Below, in pieces: positions 56,201 through 62,917 of a stretch of DNA of 64,000 nucleotides (its first letter is position 1; each line of letters begins with the position of its first letter). This stretch comes from Pseudoalteromonas sp. Z1A8. GTDB taxonomy: Bacteria > Pseudomonadota > Gammaproteobacteria > Enterobacterales > Alteromonadaceae. The notes under the pieces were generated by a model. The model searched no databases, was not told where the DNA came from, and worked only from the letters and a program-made list of their open reading frames with translations. The position numbers were made by a program, and so were the translations under genes. The stretch covers positions 1 to 64,000 of the forward strand of contig NZ_WTLB01000008.1 of the NCBI RefSeq assembly GCF_011378855.1, written 5' to 3'.

Positions 56201-57107
56201 GTCAGCTAAAGAAACATCGGTGATTATTATTAATCATCAGCACACGCTTAATTTACCAACGAGTGAGCATCTAGCAGCGCATCACGTTAAAGCATCTGCA
56301 CTAGGGCAAAGATTATTTAGTTTGAATTCTCAGCAGAAGCTTCAGGTTAATACAAATGCCGTAATACATAACATAACTGAAATTAAAGCTGATATATCGG
56401 GTCTACTTGTATTAGCAATTGATGATAATCAGCTTAATTTAGAAATAATTAGTAGTGTATTACGCCAAGCAAATGTAAGTGTTGTTACGGCTTTAAGCGC
56501 ATCGATTGGCATGGAATTACTACACGTTTTAAAGCCAGATTTAATATTGATGGATGTGCAAATGCCGCAAATAGATGGCTGCCAAGCAACGGCTTTAATT
56601 CGTCAACAGTTTGACGCAAAACAACTGCCTATTTTTGCATTAACGGCCCATTGTGAACCTGCGGATATTGAGCGTTCTTTAAAGTGCGGTATGAATAAGC
56701 ACTTAACTAAACCGGTTGTTGCTAAGGTGCTTATTGACGCAATTGCCGATTTAAACTTAGTTAAACCAAGCTTTTTCGAAAAATCATTCGCTTTAACTCA
56801 ATTTAGTATGGATGAAAAACTGCTCAATACTATGATTGATAAGTTTGCTAGCTTGTGTGAAACACAATTATCTCAAATTGAAGAAACAACCAATAAAGAT
56901 GATTTGGTACGCTTAGTGCATAGTATAAAAGGTGTTGCAGGTAATTTAGGTTTTAGACGACTATCACACTGTGCTTTATTATGTGAAAGAGAGATTAAAA
57001 CAACTAACAAGCCTATTGAAATAACACTCAAAGAGCTTATCATACAGCTAGAACAGGTAATTGTTTTTATTAAAGGGTTAGGGGTTAGGGATGTCGAAAA
57101 GAGCTAA
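53298..57107 (+). CDS. Tripartite hybrid sensor histidine kinase
   Basis: This inner-membrane sensor has 1269 residues: transmembrane segment 1 (about 17-38), a periplasmic sensor domain to about 310, segment 2 (about 312-335), a coiled linker, two PAS-like regions (about 430-545 and 555-665), HisKA with His675 in ANLSHEIRTPLNAVLG, HATPase_c with N- and G-boxes (GNLLTNAVKFTKTG, GVGLGLAIVKHAV), a receiver with Asp1086 in LILMDVQMPQIDG, and an HPt domain with His1208 in RLVHSIKGVAG. All phosphorelay residues are present. The next gene, a GGDEF response regulator, starts 17 bases inside it, so the relay output is likely c-di-GMP. Resembles BarA/ArcB in layout only. Confidence 0.92.
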   Translation: MADSILNFLPLKHYYRSLFIALLVPLIVAFLLCLHFYNIKLERAVEKRKADFTNVSAQVTHGMEAVSNLLTTMFSLYEQTTYPKINQSLLEGINQYDGYYYRHFSEQGTEIVGKGKFALSAKALMQWQKAITLGPSFDTTLALMQSLSGVAYVDDNGFAYVSRHNKSQSLMLTEILNGKFKPKFAQNKLTSSPIVKVNDKSYFAIGRQRSTGSADYIILIYDVQAISAWLKKISPSSGEYVFMNQSHQIIASSKQLIEQATALKNYWPDLAEHQSKKNVLTSDSNYFMQPMGELPIHAAFYEHKPQLISSIKYEILLEFTFLTLFLSIMFGVFFWLSQRIFIKPMTHLMSYLESNGTQPQEQLNYKVPLSWQPWFSKVKRVFNKNKELVDSLQSANKALDDQVQLQSEKLSRSYEAKERHLALLNTMLNSVPDLIYFKNIDGSFLGCNKAFEAYIGKDQTALVGKYVDDLGDNDQQINTLEKQVLQNRNSVEQRIETDTKSYQLTIAPFYNEHQHLLGTMGIGRDITEQQQTLLALKASESKFRSAIEFAANCVVLLSLEHTILQVNKAARKQFSEHPVLVGEQLKALFDDSQWQQIKSTLAQLLDDKKRVYHLTLSQGRLASWLQLSVSLVWDENRDPAYYVIHIQDVSALTKSKLDAERATLAKSRFIANLSHEIRTPLNAVLGLLDMLIEQGLTQKQLQQTDQAKHAAQSLLLMLNRMLDFARIESSQTDLKQASFSMVELVDICESLTAPLCEGKGIEFVIDIDPLIAPDLICDSIRLQQILGNLLTNAVKFTKTGSITLKMELIKSDSLEQQHICFKIIDTGMGIDEADQSRLFDAFTQGDESSTRIHQGVGLGLAIVKHAVSLMGGEIALKSKKGQGCEFYFNISFLVDTGKNTMLPTNTLAILSEQSKELKQVTNAYKEFANINLDEVLKYPIKLSNVQQIIIDAADLPALLNIEAINDSLSAKETSVIIINHQHTLNLPTSEHLAAHHVKASALGQRLFSLNSQQKLQVNTNAVIHNITEIKADISGLLVLAIDDNQLNLEIISSVLRQANVSVVTALSASIGMELLHVLKPDLILMDVQMPQIDGCQATALIRQQFDAKQLPIFALTAHCEPADIERSLKCGMNKHLTKPVVAKVLIDAIADLNLVKPSFFEKSFALTQFSMDEKLLNTMIDKFASLCETQLSQIEETTNKDDLVRLVHSIKGVAGNLGFRRLSHCALLCEREIKTTNKPIEITLKELIIQLEQVIVFIKGLGVRDVEKS

Positions 57108-57990
57108 AGTACTTATTGTAGATGATGATCCAATCAACAGATTAGTACTTGAAAAAACACTTAAAGGAGAGCATGACGTGTTCTTGGTTGAAAGTGGTGA
57201 AAAAGCACTTACCTTTGTAAAAACAGCGCAAGTTGATTTAATAATCCTTGATGTGATTATGCCCGGAATTGACGGCTATCAAGTACTTGTAGAACTTAAA
57301 GAAAACCCGATAACTCAGTCTATTCCTATCATATTTATATCAGCCAATAGCAGCCATGACGATGAAGCAAAGGGTTTAGAGCTCGGTGCAATGGACTATA
57401 TAACTAAGCCATTTAGTCCTTCTATCGTTCGCGTTAGGGTACGTAACCAATTACTTATAAAACAAAAAAATGATTTGCTAGAAATGCTAGCTTCAATAGA
57501 TGGCTTAACCGAAATTCCAAATAGACGCTATCTCGATGAGAATTTATCTCGAGAATGGCGCCGCAGTAAACGCAATGGCACACCGCTATCGGTTTTACTT
57601 ATGGATATAGACCATTTTAAACGTTACAACGATTGCTACGGACACCGTGCAGGTGATGAATGTTTAAAGGATGTTGCGCAAGCACTCGCAGCACAATGTG
57701 AACGAGGTAGTGACTTTATTGCTCGTTATGGCGGCGAAGAATTTGCAGCTGTGCTACCTGGAATGGATAAACATGAAGCTATGGAGTTTGCTAACAAATT
57801 ACGTAATGCTGTAAACGCTTTGAACATAGAGCATAAAGCCTCATTAAATGCGGACCACATCACTATAAGTATAGGTATTGCTACAACTCAAATGGGCAGA
57901 GTGTATGCTGAACAAGCATTACTAGAAGAGGCCGATTTAGGCTTATATGCCGCTAAAGATGCAGGGCGAGATAGAATAGTCGCACGCTAA
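57091..57990 (+). CDS. Response regulator diguanylate cyclase (PleD-like)
   Basis: The 299-residue protein has a receiver domain (about 5-122) with DDDP acidic residues, the phospho-acceptor Asp in LIILDVIMPGIDG (near residue 54) and KPF. A GGDEF domain (about 135-298) follows with the active site RYGGEEF and the allosteric I-site RGSD five residues before it (RxxD). It is an active-looking diguanylate cyclase without membrane segments. It overlaps the hybrid kinase gene by 17 bases, so the kinase's HPt domain is its probable phosphate donor. A bidirectional terminator ends the pair. Confidence 0.94.
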   Translation: MSKRAKVLIVDDDPINRLVLEKTLKGEHDVFLVESGEKALTFVKTAQVDLIILDVIMPGIDGYQVLVELKENPITQSIPIIFISANSSHDDEAKGLELGAMDYITKPFSPSIVRVRVRNQLLIKQKNDLLEMLASIDGLTEIPNRRYLDENLSREWRRSKRNGTPLSVLLMDIDHFKRYNDCYGHRAGDECLKDVAQALAAQCERGSDFIARYGGEEFAAVLPGMDKHEAMEFANKLRNAVNALNIEHKASLNADHITISIGIATTQMGRVYAEQALLEEADLGLYAAKDAGRDRIVAR

Positions 57991-58000
57991 AAACTTAATA

Positions 58001-58036
58001 TACAAAAACGCCAATATTTATATTGGCGTTTTTGTA
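58001..58036. terminator. Bidirectional terminator, diguanylate cyclase / DUF3192
   Basis: A perfect 17-bp stem, TACAAAAACGCCAATAT (58001-58017) and its complement (58020-58036), serves both convergent genes. Confidence 0.92.
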
Positions 58037-58054
58037 TCAACTACTTTTTGTCGG

Positions 58055-58435
58055 TTATTGCGTGATCATACCTAAAGCGGTGTCACCAATGCCCACTAAC
58101 TTATCATTTTTAAATACAAGTGGCGTACATTCATCTTTCGTTGTTTTAGAATCTGAATGTTTGCTATGAGTTACATAAAAAAGTACTTGGTATACATCGT
58201 CATCTTTTTTTAATAGCTCTGTGAAATTAGGCGTTTTTAATTGCGTTAAAACAGATTGATAGCTGCTATCCATTTTTAGCTCTGATATAGCCTCACGATT
58301 ATTTTTATGTTGTGCTTGCCAACTTGATGAGTTTTTCCCTGCCCAATGAGTCTCAGCTTCACCATCAGATACGGCAATAACACAGCCTGTTAAAAATGGA
58401 GCGATTAAAGCGGCTGCTAAAAGTGATTTTTTCAT
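58055..58435 (-). CDS. DUF3192 lipoprotein
   Basis: The 126-residue product has a lipoprotein signal MKKSLLAAALIAPFLTGC with the lipobox LTGC and lipidated Cys18. The remainder (HWAGKNSSSWQAQHKNNREAI, then ELKMDSSYQSVLTQLKTPNF and YQVLFYVTHSKHSDSKTTKDECTPLVF) fits DUF3192, small envelope lipoproteins of marine Gammaproteobacteria that resemble the BamE/SmpA-type fold. A Cys and the G[DK]TALGMI end are typical. Its function is unknown. It is a single gene with a 185-base AT-rich upstream region before the dehydrogenase gene. Confidence 0.8.
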   Translation of the reverse strand: MKKSLLAAALIAPFLTGCVIAVSDGEAETHWAGKNSSSWQAQHKNNREAISELKMDSSYQSVLTQLKTPNFTELLKKDDDVYQVLFYVTHSKHSDSKTTKDECTPLVFKNDKLVGIGDTALGMITQ

Positions 58436-58620
58436 TTTTATTTACCTTAATAAGATTTTTAATTGGTTATTAGCTGTATTAAAGCAAAGAGTAGACCATA
58501 TTCATAAGTTGTTATGAATCAGTTTGTTAAGTGGAGCAAGCTGTTTTTATCTAATAAAATATTAAATATATTAGTAAAAACAGCCATTTTTTAGCTTATT
58601 TGATTACTGCAATAAAATCA

Positions 58621-59565
58621 CTACACCAAACGGTTACGTGATTCGGCTTTAGTAAATGCCGCAATGTTTAAACTTACTTCATTAATTAAACGCACAATAG
58701 ATTCTGTACTTGCCCATGCTATATGCGGAGTAAGTAATAAGTTATTGCCTTTGTAATTAGCTAGCGGATTGGAAAGCTCTGCAGGTTCTTTAGTTAGTAC
58801 GTCAACACCAGCTCCTGCAATTAAGTTTTGCTCAAGCGCTGTTACTAAGTCGGCTTCGTTAATAATACCACCACGTGCAGTGTTAATAATTATAGCGTTT
58901 GGCTTCATCATTTTAAGTTCATTAAGCGCAATTAAATCACGTGTTTCATCTGTTAGCGGGCAGTGTACACTGATTATGTCGGCTGTTTTAATAACGTCTT
59001 CAAAAGGCGTACGACCATCGCGACAAACAACCCCTTTACGCTCTGCAACAATAACATTAGCGCCAAATGCCTCAGCCACTTTAGCAACGCCTTTACCTAG
59101 CGTACCACCGCCTATAATGGCAAATGTTTTACCTTGTAAATCATTAAAGCTGTAATCAAGAATGCAAAACATTTCGCTTTTTTGCCACGCGCCTTGCTGG
59201 CAATCTGCCTGATAGCGATGTGTGTTACCCAGTAAGTTAGTAATTAAAGAAAACGTATGTTGAACAACAGAAGGTGTTGAATAGCCTGCTACATTAGTTA
59301 CGGCAATACCAAATTCTTTAGCGGCTTCTAAATCAACATTATTAGTACCAGTTGCACTTACGCAAATTAATTTAAGCTGTGAAAGTTTGCTAATTGTGTC
59401 GCGATTTAAAACTGCTTTATTAGTGATTAATACATCTGCGCCTTGGCAGTGTTCAATAACTTGCTCTGGGCTAGTAAGTTCATAAGTCGTTAATTTACCA
59501 AGCTGTTCAATACAAGTAAGAGACGTTTTAGCTAACGTAGCGTTATCGAGAATAGTAATGTTCAT
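58621..59565 (-). CDS. D-2-hydroxyacid dehydrogenase (glycerate dehydrogenase-like)
   Basis: This NAD-dependent oxidoreductase has 314 residues from ATG 59565 (AGGG upstream; the extension to 59694 is hydrophobic and unlike the family). The Rossmann motif IIGGGTLGKGVAKVAEAFGA (about 148-166), the catalytic Arg in INTARGGIINE, the Glu in the following segment and His in LLTPHIAWAS give the complete D-2-hydroxyacid catalytic triad. The overall look is HprA/glycerate dehydrogenase or phosphoglycerate-type without an ACT domain. It reduces hydroxypyruvate or glyoxylate. Though glycerate-related, it lies 36 kb from the sugar cluster, so no regulatory link is claimed. Confidence 0.88.
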   Translation of the reverse strand: MNITILDNATLAKTSLTCIEQLGKLTTYELTSPEQVIEHCQGADVLITNKAVLNRDTISKLSQLKLICVSATGTNNVDLEAAKEFGIAVTNVAGYSTPSVVQHTFSLITNLLGNTHRYQADCQQGAWQKSEMFCILDYSFNDLQGKTFAIIGGGTLGKGVAKVAEAFGANVIVAERKGVVCRDGRTPFEDVIKTADIISVHCPLTDETRDLIALNELKMMKPNAIIINTARGGIINEADLVTALEQNLIAGAGVDVLTKEPAELSNPLANYKGNNLLLTPHIAWASTESIVRLINEVSLNIAAFTKAESRNRLV

Positions 59566-59962
59566 TATGAGCCCTAAAATAAGTGGATCTAAAAGAGTTA
59601 AAATCGTAAAAAGAGGCTTACGATCCAGCAAAAATCTAAAATATGGGCTTAAGGTACTACGAAAGAAAGCCTTTGTTAATGGTATTACTACCAAATGATT
59701 AGAGGGTCTAGTATTAGTGGTCTGCCCACTAGCTGATTAAGAACATGGTATTTTTATCAACTGATCAGTTTTTTGCACTTTTAAGCAAGCTCATGGTCAT
59801 AGAAGCTAATTAAACTCGGCTTTAAATAGATTTTTTAGCGCGTTGCTAAAAATAAAAATCGTTTTTTGGTTATTTCGCATTTTAGATTGGCTGAGTTATA
59901 ATCGGATATAGACATAAACGGTGCGCTTTGGCGTGCCGTTTTTTAACATTGTAGATGTAGTA
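59566..59962. promoter_or_regulatory. Divergent intergenic region with terminator-like leader hairpin
   Basis: These 397 bases separate the dehydrogenase and acyltransferase genes. TATAAT at 59897-59902 is a likely -10 for the rightward gene. Directly downstream is an 11-bp stem (59916-59926 / 59931-59941, two G-U pairs, TTTG loop) followed by Ts, which looks like an intrinsic terminator but lies at the very 5' end of the transcript, 18 bases before the start codon. The rest is AT-rich and holds no gene I can support. Confidence 0.5.
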
Positions 59963-61096
59963 ATGAGTGAATTAGAAGATAAATACGCAGATATACGCCC
60001 ATACAACGACGACGAAGTTGCGGCGTCGCTTACTCGTTTAATTAACGATAATGCGTTTATTGATGTAATAGCAAAGTATAATTTACCGCGCTTCTTATCG
60101 GCAGTGCCTTTTATTGCGCGCCCATTAGTAAGAAGTCAGTTACGTAAAAAGTGGGGCAAAGTAAGCACCGTTGAAGACGTACAAAACGAAGTGGCGCAAT
60201 ACTTAGATAAATTAGTAAAACGCACCACGTCAAAAGTAACCTTTTCTGGATTAGATCAGTTAGACGCTGATCAGGCCTATTTATTTATTTCAAATCACAG
60301 AGATATAGTGCTTGATCCTGCATTAGTTAACTGGGGTTTATATCAACATAAAATGAAAACAGTGCGTATTGCTATTGGCGATAATTTATTGCAAATACCT
60401 TACATTACTGAGCTTATGCGTTTAAACAAAAGCTTTATCGTTAAGCGCTCTGCTAAAGCGCCAAAAGAGATGTTAAAAGCACTGACTCAGTTATCGTCAT
60501 ACATTTACGATTCTGTAATCGGTGGAAATTCTATTTGGATTGCACAAAAAGAAGGGCGTGCAAAAGACGGTTTTGATCAAACTGATCCTGCGCTTTTAAA
60601 AATGCTGCAGTTGAACGGACGTAAACAAAAGAAAGAGTTTGGCGATTATATTAAAGAGTTGAAAATAGTGCCTGTTTCTATTTCTTATCAATATGAGCCG
60701 TGTGCAATTGCTAAAGCTAAAGAGCTTTACCATAAGCAACATCATGGTGAGTACGTTAAATCGGCTGGTGAAGATATTGCGAGCATTGTTGAAGGCTTTA
60801 GCACTGCTAAAGGGCACGTGCATTTAGCATTTGGGCAACCAATTGAATCTAAATGTGATAGTGCTGAAGAGCTTGCTAAAACAATTGATCAGCAAATCGT
60901 TGATTCGTTTTATTTGCACCCAGGTAATTATATTGCTGGTGGCTGTAAAAAGGCAGTTATTGATTCTCCAGATACGGCTAAGTTTGAGCAGCGTCTAGCA
61001 CTGGTACCAGAAGAGTTGAAACCGTTAGTACTGGCTATGTACGCTAAGCCGTTTCATCGTAAAACAGAGATAAACACAAATAGCTGCGAGCATTAA
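59963..61096 (+). CDS. PlsC-like acyltransferase
   Basis: The 377-residue product starts at ATG 59963 (MSELEDKYADIRPYNDDEV). A GTG at 59921 would translate the leader hairpin, so I rejected it. The N-terminal ~80 residues are helical. The acyltransferase core has SNHRDIVLDPALVN, where the NH...D spacing is one residue longer than in canonical NHx4D, followed by KSFIVKRSA and WIAQKEGRAKDG, equivalent to the FPEGT box. Family members acylate lysophosphatidate or related glycerolipids. The alternate spacing suggests a marine subfamily with a different acceptor. A terminator follows. Confidence 0.8.
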   Translation: MSELEDKYADIRPYNDDEVAASLTRLINDNAFIDVIAKYNLPRFLSAVPFIARPLVRSQLRKKWGKVSTVEDVQNEVAQYLDKLVKRTTSKVTFSGLDQLDADQAYLFISNHRDIVLDPALVNWGLYQHKMKTVRIAIGDNLLQIPYITELMRLNKSFIVKRSAKAPKEMLKALTQLSSYIYDSVIGGNSIWIAQKEGRAKDGFDQTDPALLKMLQLNGRKQKKEFGDYIKELKIVPVSISYQYEPCAIAKAKELYHKQHHGEYVKSAGEDIASIVEGFSTAKGHVHLAFGQPIESKCDSAEELAKTIDQQIVDSFYLHPGNYIAGGCKKAVIDSPDTAKFEQRLALVPEELKPLVLAMYAKPFHRKTEINTNSCEH

Positions 61097-61132
61097 TACT
61101 CATCGCTTAATAGCCTTTAGCTTAATAAAAGT

Positions 61133-61162
61133 AAGCAGCAATTAAATTGCTGCTTTTTTTTT
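61133..61162 (+). terminator. Intrinsic terminator of acyltransferase gene
   Basis: The stem AAGCAGCAA / TTGCTGCTT (61133-61141 / 61147-61155) has a short AT loop and is followed by a T-run to 61162. Confidence 0.88.
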
Positions 61163-61213
61163 GCTCAAAAATGACGCTATACTAAGTACCTCTAATTAAA
61201 CGGTGCTAATGCT

Positions 61214-61459
61214 ATGCAACAAATTGAAATATTTGATATTCCAAGCCCTTGCAAAAGTATTTGTTTAGTTAATAACAGAGGATATTGTAAGGGGTGTTAT
61301 CGCAGTCGTGATGAGCGCTTTACATGGAACTCACTTACTAACGCCCAAAAAAAGAAGGTGCTTAGTTTATGTCAGCAGCGCTATAAACGTTACCTACAAA
61401 AAAAGCAACAAAGTGCAGTTCCAAGTAAGCAGGCTGATCAGCAAGGGTTCGACTTTTAA
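61214..61459 (+). CDS. DUF1289 small Cys protein
   Basis: The 81-residue product has the DUF1289 pattern IPSPCKSICLVNNRGYCKGCYRS, with four Cys in CxxxC...CxxC spacing that could bind zinc or an Fe-S cluster, then RDERFTWNSLTNAQKKKVL and a basic tail. E. coli YdhL belongs to this family. Its function is unknown. Its stop codon overlaps that of the convergent binding-protein gene by four bases (61456-61459), with no terminator between them. Confidence 0.85.
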   Translation: MQQIEIFDIPSPCKSICLVNNRGYCKGCYRSRDERFTWNSLTNAQKKKVLSLCQQRYKRYLQKKQQSAVPSKQADQQGFDF

Positions 61460-62154
61460 AAGCTCAACCCATACTTGGCTCTTAGTGCGTATACGGTACC
61501 GTTGTCAGTTAGGTTAATTAATGACATTTTAAGTTTTTCTACTAGGTTTTTATTACGTTTATTTAAATAATGATAAAGCGGATACGTACTCAACACTTCT
61601 TTTTCAAAGCAACCTTGGGGTGTAGGGAGATCGTTATTTTGCATTATAAAGTTAATCATTAAAGCCCCTTGTACTTTTTGCTGAGCTAGTAAATTAAGCT
61701 GGGCATTCATACTTTTAACTTTAATAATATTTCCTGCAAATTGTGTACTTGCTAAATAATGCTCTTGGACAGGGTAGCCATCAACAATTGCGACACTATC
61801 GAGTTGTTCTAAACTGCGAGGTAAACAATTTTTATATAATACTAAGTCAAACTTAAAGAGCTCATAATCGACCCTAATTAAGTTCTCATAGTTTTCTTCA
61901 ACACTTATATCTCTTCCCAATTGTCCATCAAGTACGCCATTATTTGCCGCAAGCAAAGCATTTTGACGGCTAAAGTCGATAATATGTATTTTAAAACCTA
62001 TATCTGCGTATGCTAATTTTAAAAGCTCTAAGGCATAATCAGCTTGGGGTGTACTTTGCGGGCGGTTAAAAGTGAGGTTGTATTGATGGCTAAAACAAGG
62101 TGCAATAAAAAATAAATTTACCAATAATAACAAGATACTAAAACGTCTGTTCAT
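61456..62154 (-). CDS. Periplasmic solute-binding protein (SBP3-like), orphan
   Basis: From ATG 62154 (GGAA upstream; a TTG four codons earlier is rejected) the 232 residues have a signal peptide (MNRRFSILLLLVNLFFIAP, cleaved near CFS) and a bacterial extracellular family 3 fold: ALELLKLAYADIGFKIHIIDF, ALLAANNGVLDGQLGR, VIYKN-like VLYKNC, and SLINLTDNGTVYALRAKYG at the end. It resembles the periplasmic domains that bind amino acids or sense ligands. No permease or ATPase lies nearby, so it may be a sensor partner or an orphan ligand-binding protein. Confidence 0.8.
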   Translation of the reverse strand: MNRRFSILLLLVNLFFIAPCFSHQYNLTFNRPQSTPQADYALELLKLAYADIGFKIHIIDFSRQNALLAANNGVLDGQLGRDISVEENYENLIRVDYELFKFDLVLYKNCLPRSLEQLDSVAIVDGYPVQEHYLASTQFAGNIIKVKSMNAQLNLLAQQKVQGALMINFIMQNNDLPTPQGCFEKEVLSTYPLYHYLNKRNKNLVEKLKMSLINLTDNGTVYALRAKYGLSF

Positions 62155-62272
62155 TATCGGTTCCAATTACTACAGAAATAAATAAAATAAGACGCGTATA
62201 ATAACAAGGAGATTACCTCTTGCCCAGTTTCGGGGTTAATCAATTAACTTTAAAAGCAAATGAGGAAGTATT

Positions 62273-62476
62273 GTGAGTTTTAATTTATGCCTATTACCGC
62301 GCGAAGAAAAATACCAAATTCAGTTAGATTATGAAGCGTCTTTTTGGGCGTATCAGATTAAGCGTAATAAAAAAACGAGAGAGCAAGTTTATAACACAAT
62401 CCATAGCCGTCCAATGGCTGAGCAAATGGTTTTGAAGCAAAAGTTTGAGCAATATTTAGCGCTAATGCTTAGCTAA
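62273..62476 (+). CDS. DUF3283-like small protein
   Basis: The 67-residue product starts at GTG 62273 with GAGGAAG upstream. The start MSFNLCLLPREEKYQIQLDYEASFWAYQIK (landmark: NLCLLPREEKYQIQLD) fits my memory of DUF3283, small cytosolic proteins of Vibrio and Alteromonadales. It is helical and basic, with no known role. The GNAT gene follows after 14 bases, so they are probably co-transcribed. Confidence 0.65.
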   Translation: MSFNLCLLPREEKYQIQLDYEASFWAYQIKRNKKTREQVYNTIHSRPMAEQMVLKQKFEQYLALMLS

Positions 62477-62490
62477 GTGTTGATATAAAA

Positions 62491-62892
62491 ATGTATATAG
62501 TTGAATTGCTGGATGGGCTAAAAATTCCACTCGTTAATAAATTTTATAAAAAACATAATGTAAGAGGGCGGGCTAATAAACAAGATAAGGTATGGGTTAC
62601 TTACTATAATAATGAAATAGTTGCGGCGTGTAGGCTACAAGATAAAACAGAATTTTTATTTTTATCTACTGTTTTTGTGGCTCTTGATCATCGCGGTAAC
62701 GGTGTTGCTACACAATTGCTATCTACACTCTTAAAGTCGCAAAATAAGGTGATTAATACCTTCGCATATAAAAACGTAGTTGATTTATATTGTGCTATTG
62801 GTTTTAACCAAATGTTAACATATACTCTTGCTTTACAAGTACTTTTTGATACTTATAAACATCGAAATATAGTCGCTCTAGAGTACCCATAA
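62491..62892 (+). CDS. GNAT-family N-acetyltransferase
   Basis: The 133-residue product has the acetyl-CoA binding motif FVALDHRGNGVATQLLSTLL near residues 63-82 (R-x-x-G-x-A-type loop RGNGVA) and a later YCAIGFNQ segment typical of the motif B region. The N-terminus is short and lacks a signal peptide. The substrate cannot be inferred. It is in a probable two-gene unit with the DUF3283-like gene and precedes the sensor gene by 25 bases, so read-through into the sensor gene is possible. Confidence 0.85.
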   Translation: MYIVELLDGLKIPLVNKFYKKHNVRGRANKQDKVWVTYYNNEIVAACRLQDKTEFLFLSTVFVALDHRGNGVATQLLSTLLKSQNKVINTFAYKNVVDLYCAIGFNQMLTYTLALQVLFDTYKHRNIVALEYP

Positions 62893-62917
62893 TAATAATT
62901 AATAATATGGAATAAGC

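Noticed and set aside
58769-59155. A 128-codon plus-strand frame
   Set aside because: It is antisense to the conserved NAD-binding region of the 2-hydroxyacid dehydrogenase gene.
58621-59565. 2-Hydroxyacid dehydrogenase as part of the glycerate pathway
   Set aside because: Although it may act on glycerate-type compounds, it lies 36 kb away with no shared operon or control signal.
59921-59962. N-terminal extension of the acyltransferase to a GTG at 59921
   Set aside because: The extension translates the leader hairpin and there is no Shine-Dalgarno; the ATG at 59963 is preferred.
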